Assembly: GCA_015499985.1 (NCBI GenBank)
Contig: JAAAUF010001215.1
Span: 1 to 10,227 of the forward strand
Reading direction: 5' to 3'
DNA from: Haplosporangium gracile
Lineage: Eukaryota; Mortierellomycota; Mortierellomycetes; Mortierellales; Mortierellaceae
Length of the DNA stretch: 10,227 bases
Shown here piece by piece: positions 8,690 to 10,227 of this stretch. The notes under the pieces were generated by a model. It saw only the letters and a list, made by a program, of their open reading frames with translations, did not search any database and was not told where the DNA came from. Made by a program: the position numbers and the translations under genes. The first letter of the stretch is position 1. Each line of letters opens with the position of its first letter.

Positions 8690-10072
8690 TTACAGTCCCC
8701 CAGGTCCATACATGCTCTCGCCAGGAGATCTTTGTGCCACTGGAATGGGCGAATTGACAATTGGAATCGGCGTTGGCTGGATCGTGTTTTTCCTGTTGTT
8801 GTTGTTGTTGTTGAAGTTGCTGTTGTTGTTATTGTTGTTGTTATTGTTGTTGTTATTGTTGAAGTTATTTCCTCCGTTGTTGTTGTTGAAGTTGTTGCTG
8901 TTGTTGCCATTGTTAAAGTTGTTGTTGGGACCGTGGTTATTGTTGTTGTTGAAGTTGTTGCCATTATTGTTATTAAAATTTCCTCCGTTATTGTTGAAGT
9001 TACCTCCATTATTGCCGTTGTTGAAGTTATTTCCTCCGTTGTTGCTGTTGAAATTGTTGCTGGCATGGTTGTTGAATCCCCCATTGTTAAGGTTTCCTCC
9101 GTTGTTGTTGTTAAAGTTTCCTCCATTATTGTTGTTGAAGTTGTTACCGCCGTTGTTGTTGTTGAATCCATTGTTGTTGTTGAATCCACTGTTGCTGTTG
9201 AATCCACTGTTGTTGTTATTAAAACTGCCGTTGTTACTGTTGTTAAAACCGCCGCCATTAATGCTGTTGAATCCACCGCTATTGTTGCTGTTGTTGCTGC
9301 TGTTGGAATTGGGTGGGTAAACGCCAGGTCCGCCAAAAGAGTATCCGCCAGGAGGACCATTAAGTCCAGGGCCAACGCCGCCCATGTTTTGAGTAATGGG
9401 CAGAGGCTGTGCAGGCGCATAGGGAGAAGCGCCAGGACCAGGTGGGTACACATTGCCCTGAGGTGGGAATCCAGCGTTGGTAACAGGGAATCCTCCTGGT
9501 CCAGCACCAACACCAGGAGCGGCTCCCTGAGGAGGGTAAACAGGTCCGGGTACTACAGCGCCGCCAACAGCAGGGTAGCCTGCAGGTAAGAATCCGCCAG
9601 CAAGGGGAGGCTGTCCTGGGAACGAGTGACGTCTGTTGGGATCGGTAGCAATGCTGGGGTCGACGTAGGGCACGCTGGCTGGGGGGTAAGCGGGATAGAT
9701 ATTCGCCGCAGCGTAAAGGTTGACGGGAACAGCGGGCTGTCCATAGGGGGTTGCAGCTGGAGGAATTTGAGGCGTGTGGTGGCCGACATAATGCTGTCCT
9801 CCTGAAGGCGAAATGGGACGTGCAGCGCCAGGAGCAAGGGTACCATAAGGATATCCAGTTGCAGGGGCCAGCATAGGAACTTGAGGGGTTGCTGGCTCTG
9901 GGACGACTGGGGGTTTGTAGACTGGACCCTCATCAACGTCGTTATCTCGCTCTTCTGGTTTTTCCTCTGGCTTCTTAGTCTCCTTGACAGGGTGAATAGG
10001 GCGGCGTGCGCCCACGCCGGTCGTAGGTGCTGTGTTTGTCCTGTTCGACTTATGTGTTGGGTGTTTGGGATC
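8690..10072 (-). CDS. Pro/Gly-rich and Asn/Phe-rich low-complexity protein, 3' exon (5' end missing)
   Basis: This frame gives 460 visible residues ending at TAA 8692-8690. It has no ATG: an in-frame TAG sits at 10075-10073, and its last two bases form an AG that can act as a 3' splice site (AATAATAG|GAT). The protein therefore most likely starts in an exon beyond the window. Visible order, numbered from 10072: a short basic then Lys/Glu-rich charged segment (about 20-48), a Pro/Gly/Ala/Tyr-rich segment (about 50-254), an Asn-rich segment (255-426) with regularly spaced Phe, and a 34-residue tail. I see no membrane segment or known catalytic domain in this part. Asn-rich, aromatic-spaced segments are typical of prion-like proteins that form condensates or assemblies; that role is an inference. 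I do not recognise the family. It could be the tail of a membrane, RNA-binding or trafficking protein whose defining domain is upstream. Confidence 0.75.
   Translation of the reverse strand, partial: DPKHPTHKSNRTNTAPTTGVGARRPIHPVKETKKPEEKPEERDNDVDEGPVYKPPVVPEPATPQVPMLAPATGYPYGTLAPGAARPISPSGGQHYVGHHTPQIPPAATPYGQPAVPVNLYAAANIYPAYPPASVPYVDPSIATDPNRRHSFPGQPPLAGGFLPAGYPAVGGAVVPGPVYPPQGAAPGVGAGPGGFPVTNAGFPPQGNVYPPGPGASPYAPAQPLPITQNMGGVGPGLNGPPGGYSFGGPGVYPPNSNSSNNSNNSGGFNSINGGGFNNSNNGSFNNNNSGFNSNSGFNNNNGFNNNNGGNNFNNNNGGNFNNNNGGNLNNGGFNNHASNNFNSNNGGNNFNNGNNGGNFNNNGGNFNNNNGNNFNNNNNHGPNNNFNNGNNSNNFNNNNGGNNFNNNNNNNNNNNNNSNFNNNNNNRKNTIQPTPIPIVNSPIPVAQRSPGESMYGPGGL
8795..9310 (-). repeat. Trinucleotide (GTT/AAC) repeat tract coding for poly-Asn
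   Basis: The plus strand is dominated by GTT with interspersed ATT, GAA, TCC and CCG triplets; on the minus strand these read AAC, AAT, TTC and Gly codons. The tract is in frame throughout (172 codons) and encodes the Asn-rich segment. The longest pure Asn run is 13 codons (8822-8860: ten AAC and three AAT). Confidence 0.9.
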
Positions 10073-10169
10073 CTATTATTCATGCAAGAGTCGAATATTT
10101 TTTGTTGTAGGGATGAGTTCAACAGCGCATCATGCGGCGGGAAATTCTGTTCGAGAGTGTGGTAGGAGA

Positions 10170-10172
<3 letters not shown>
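10073..10172 (-). other. Probable intron end upstream of the Asn-rich exon
   Basis: Read on the minus strand this stretch ends in AATAATAG directly before the open frame, resembling the ADE6 intron 2 acceptor. I found no canonical CTAAC branch site, and the donor is not in the window. Short ATGs here open only a 4-codon frame or a shadow frame. It could instead be a 5' leader if a start were missed. Confidence 0.4.

Positions 10173-10220
<48 letters not shown>
10173..10220. repeat. (GA)24 microsatellite at the right edge
   Basis: A perfect GA dinucleotide repeat runs for 48 bases, followed by GGGAGAG to the end of the window. On the minus strand it is (CT)n, which may be intronic or a promoter element of the Asn-rich gene. 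Its position at the very end suggests an assembly break. Confidence 0.9.

Positions 10221-10227
<7 letters not shown>

Noticed and set aside
8643..9589. Leu- and Val-rich plus-strand frames across the GTT repeats
   Set aside because: They are simply the GTT and TTG readings of the Asn repeat tract; the minus frame extends into ordered Pro/Gly-rich and charged sequence.

Overview
The window looks like nuclear DNA of a filamentous or early-diverging fungus. The evidence is a eukaryotic-type, single-chain FGAM synthase interrupted by introns with GT...AG ends and a CTAAC branch site, C-ending codon preference in that gene, pyrimidine-rich tracts on the sense strand upstream of start codons, and intergenic DNA full of homopolymers. 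A Mucoromycota/Mortierella-like genome would fit, but this is an impression from style, not a proven assignment.

Layout, left to right. Positions 1-432 hold no gene I can defend. Positions 433-1280 carry a probable small minus-strand gene for a charged, probably nuclear protein. Its open frame is broken by one TAG inside a glutamate run, and its splice sites are plausible, so it is either a slightly damaged gene or a mis-modelled one. Positions 1281-2383 are intergenic, with a short exon-like plus-strand frame at 1927-2073 followed by AATAAA. Positions 2459-7362 (minus) are the one confident gene: ADE6-type phosphoribosylformylglycinamidine synthase, step 4 of de novo purine synthesis. It has three exons and two phase-0 introns and encodes 1385 residues. 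Positions 7363-8689 hold its pyrimidine-rich leader and a long gene-poor spacer, including an alternating A-B-A-B-A repeat at 8366-8442. Positions 8690-10072 (minus) are the last exon of a gene for a Pro/Gly-rich, then Asn/Phe-rich low-complexity protein; its 5' exon(s) lie beyond the window. The window ends in a (GA)24 microsatellite, possibly a contig edge.

All three gene models lie on the minus strand, but they show no sign of acting together: only the purine enzyme has a known pathway. I see no rRNA, tRNA, CRISPR array, transposase or viral gene. The most unusual items are the regular Phe-Asn repeat protein, the alternating repeat in the spacer, and the TAG-interrupted acidic frame. I did not find convincing evidence of a new multi-gene system.
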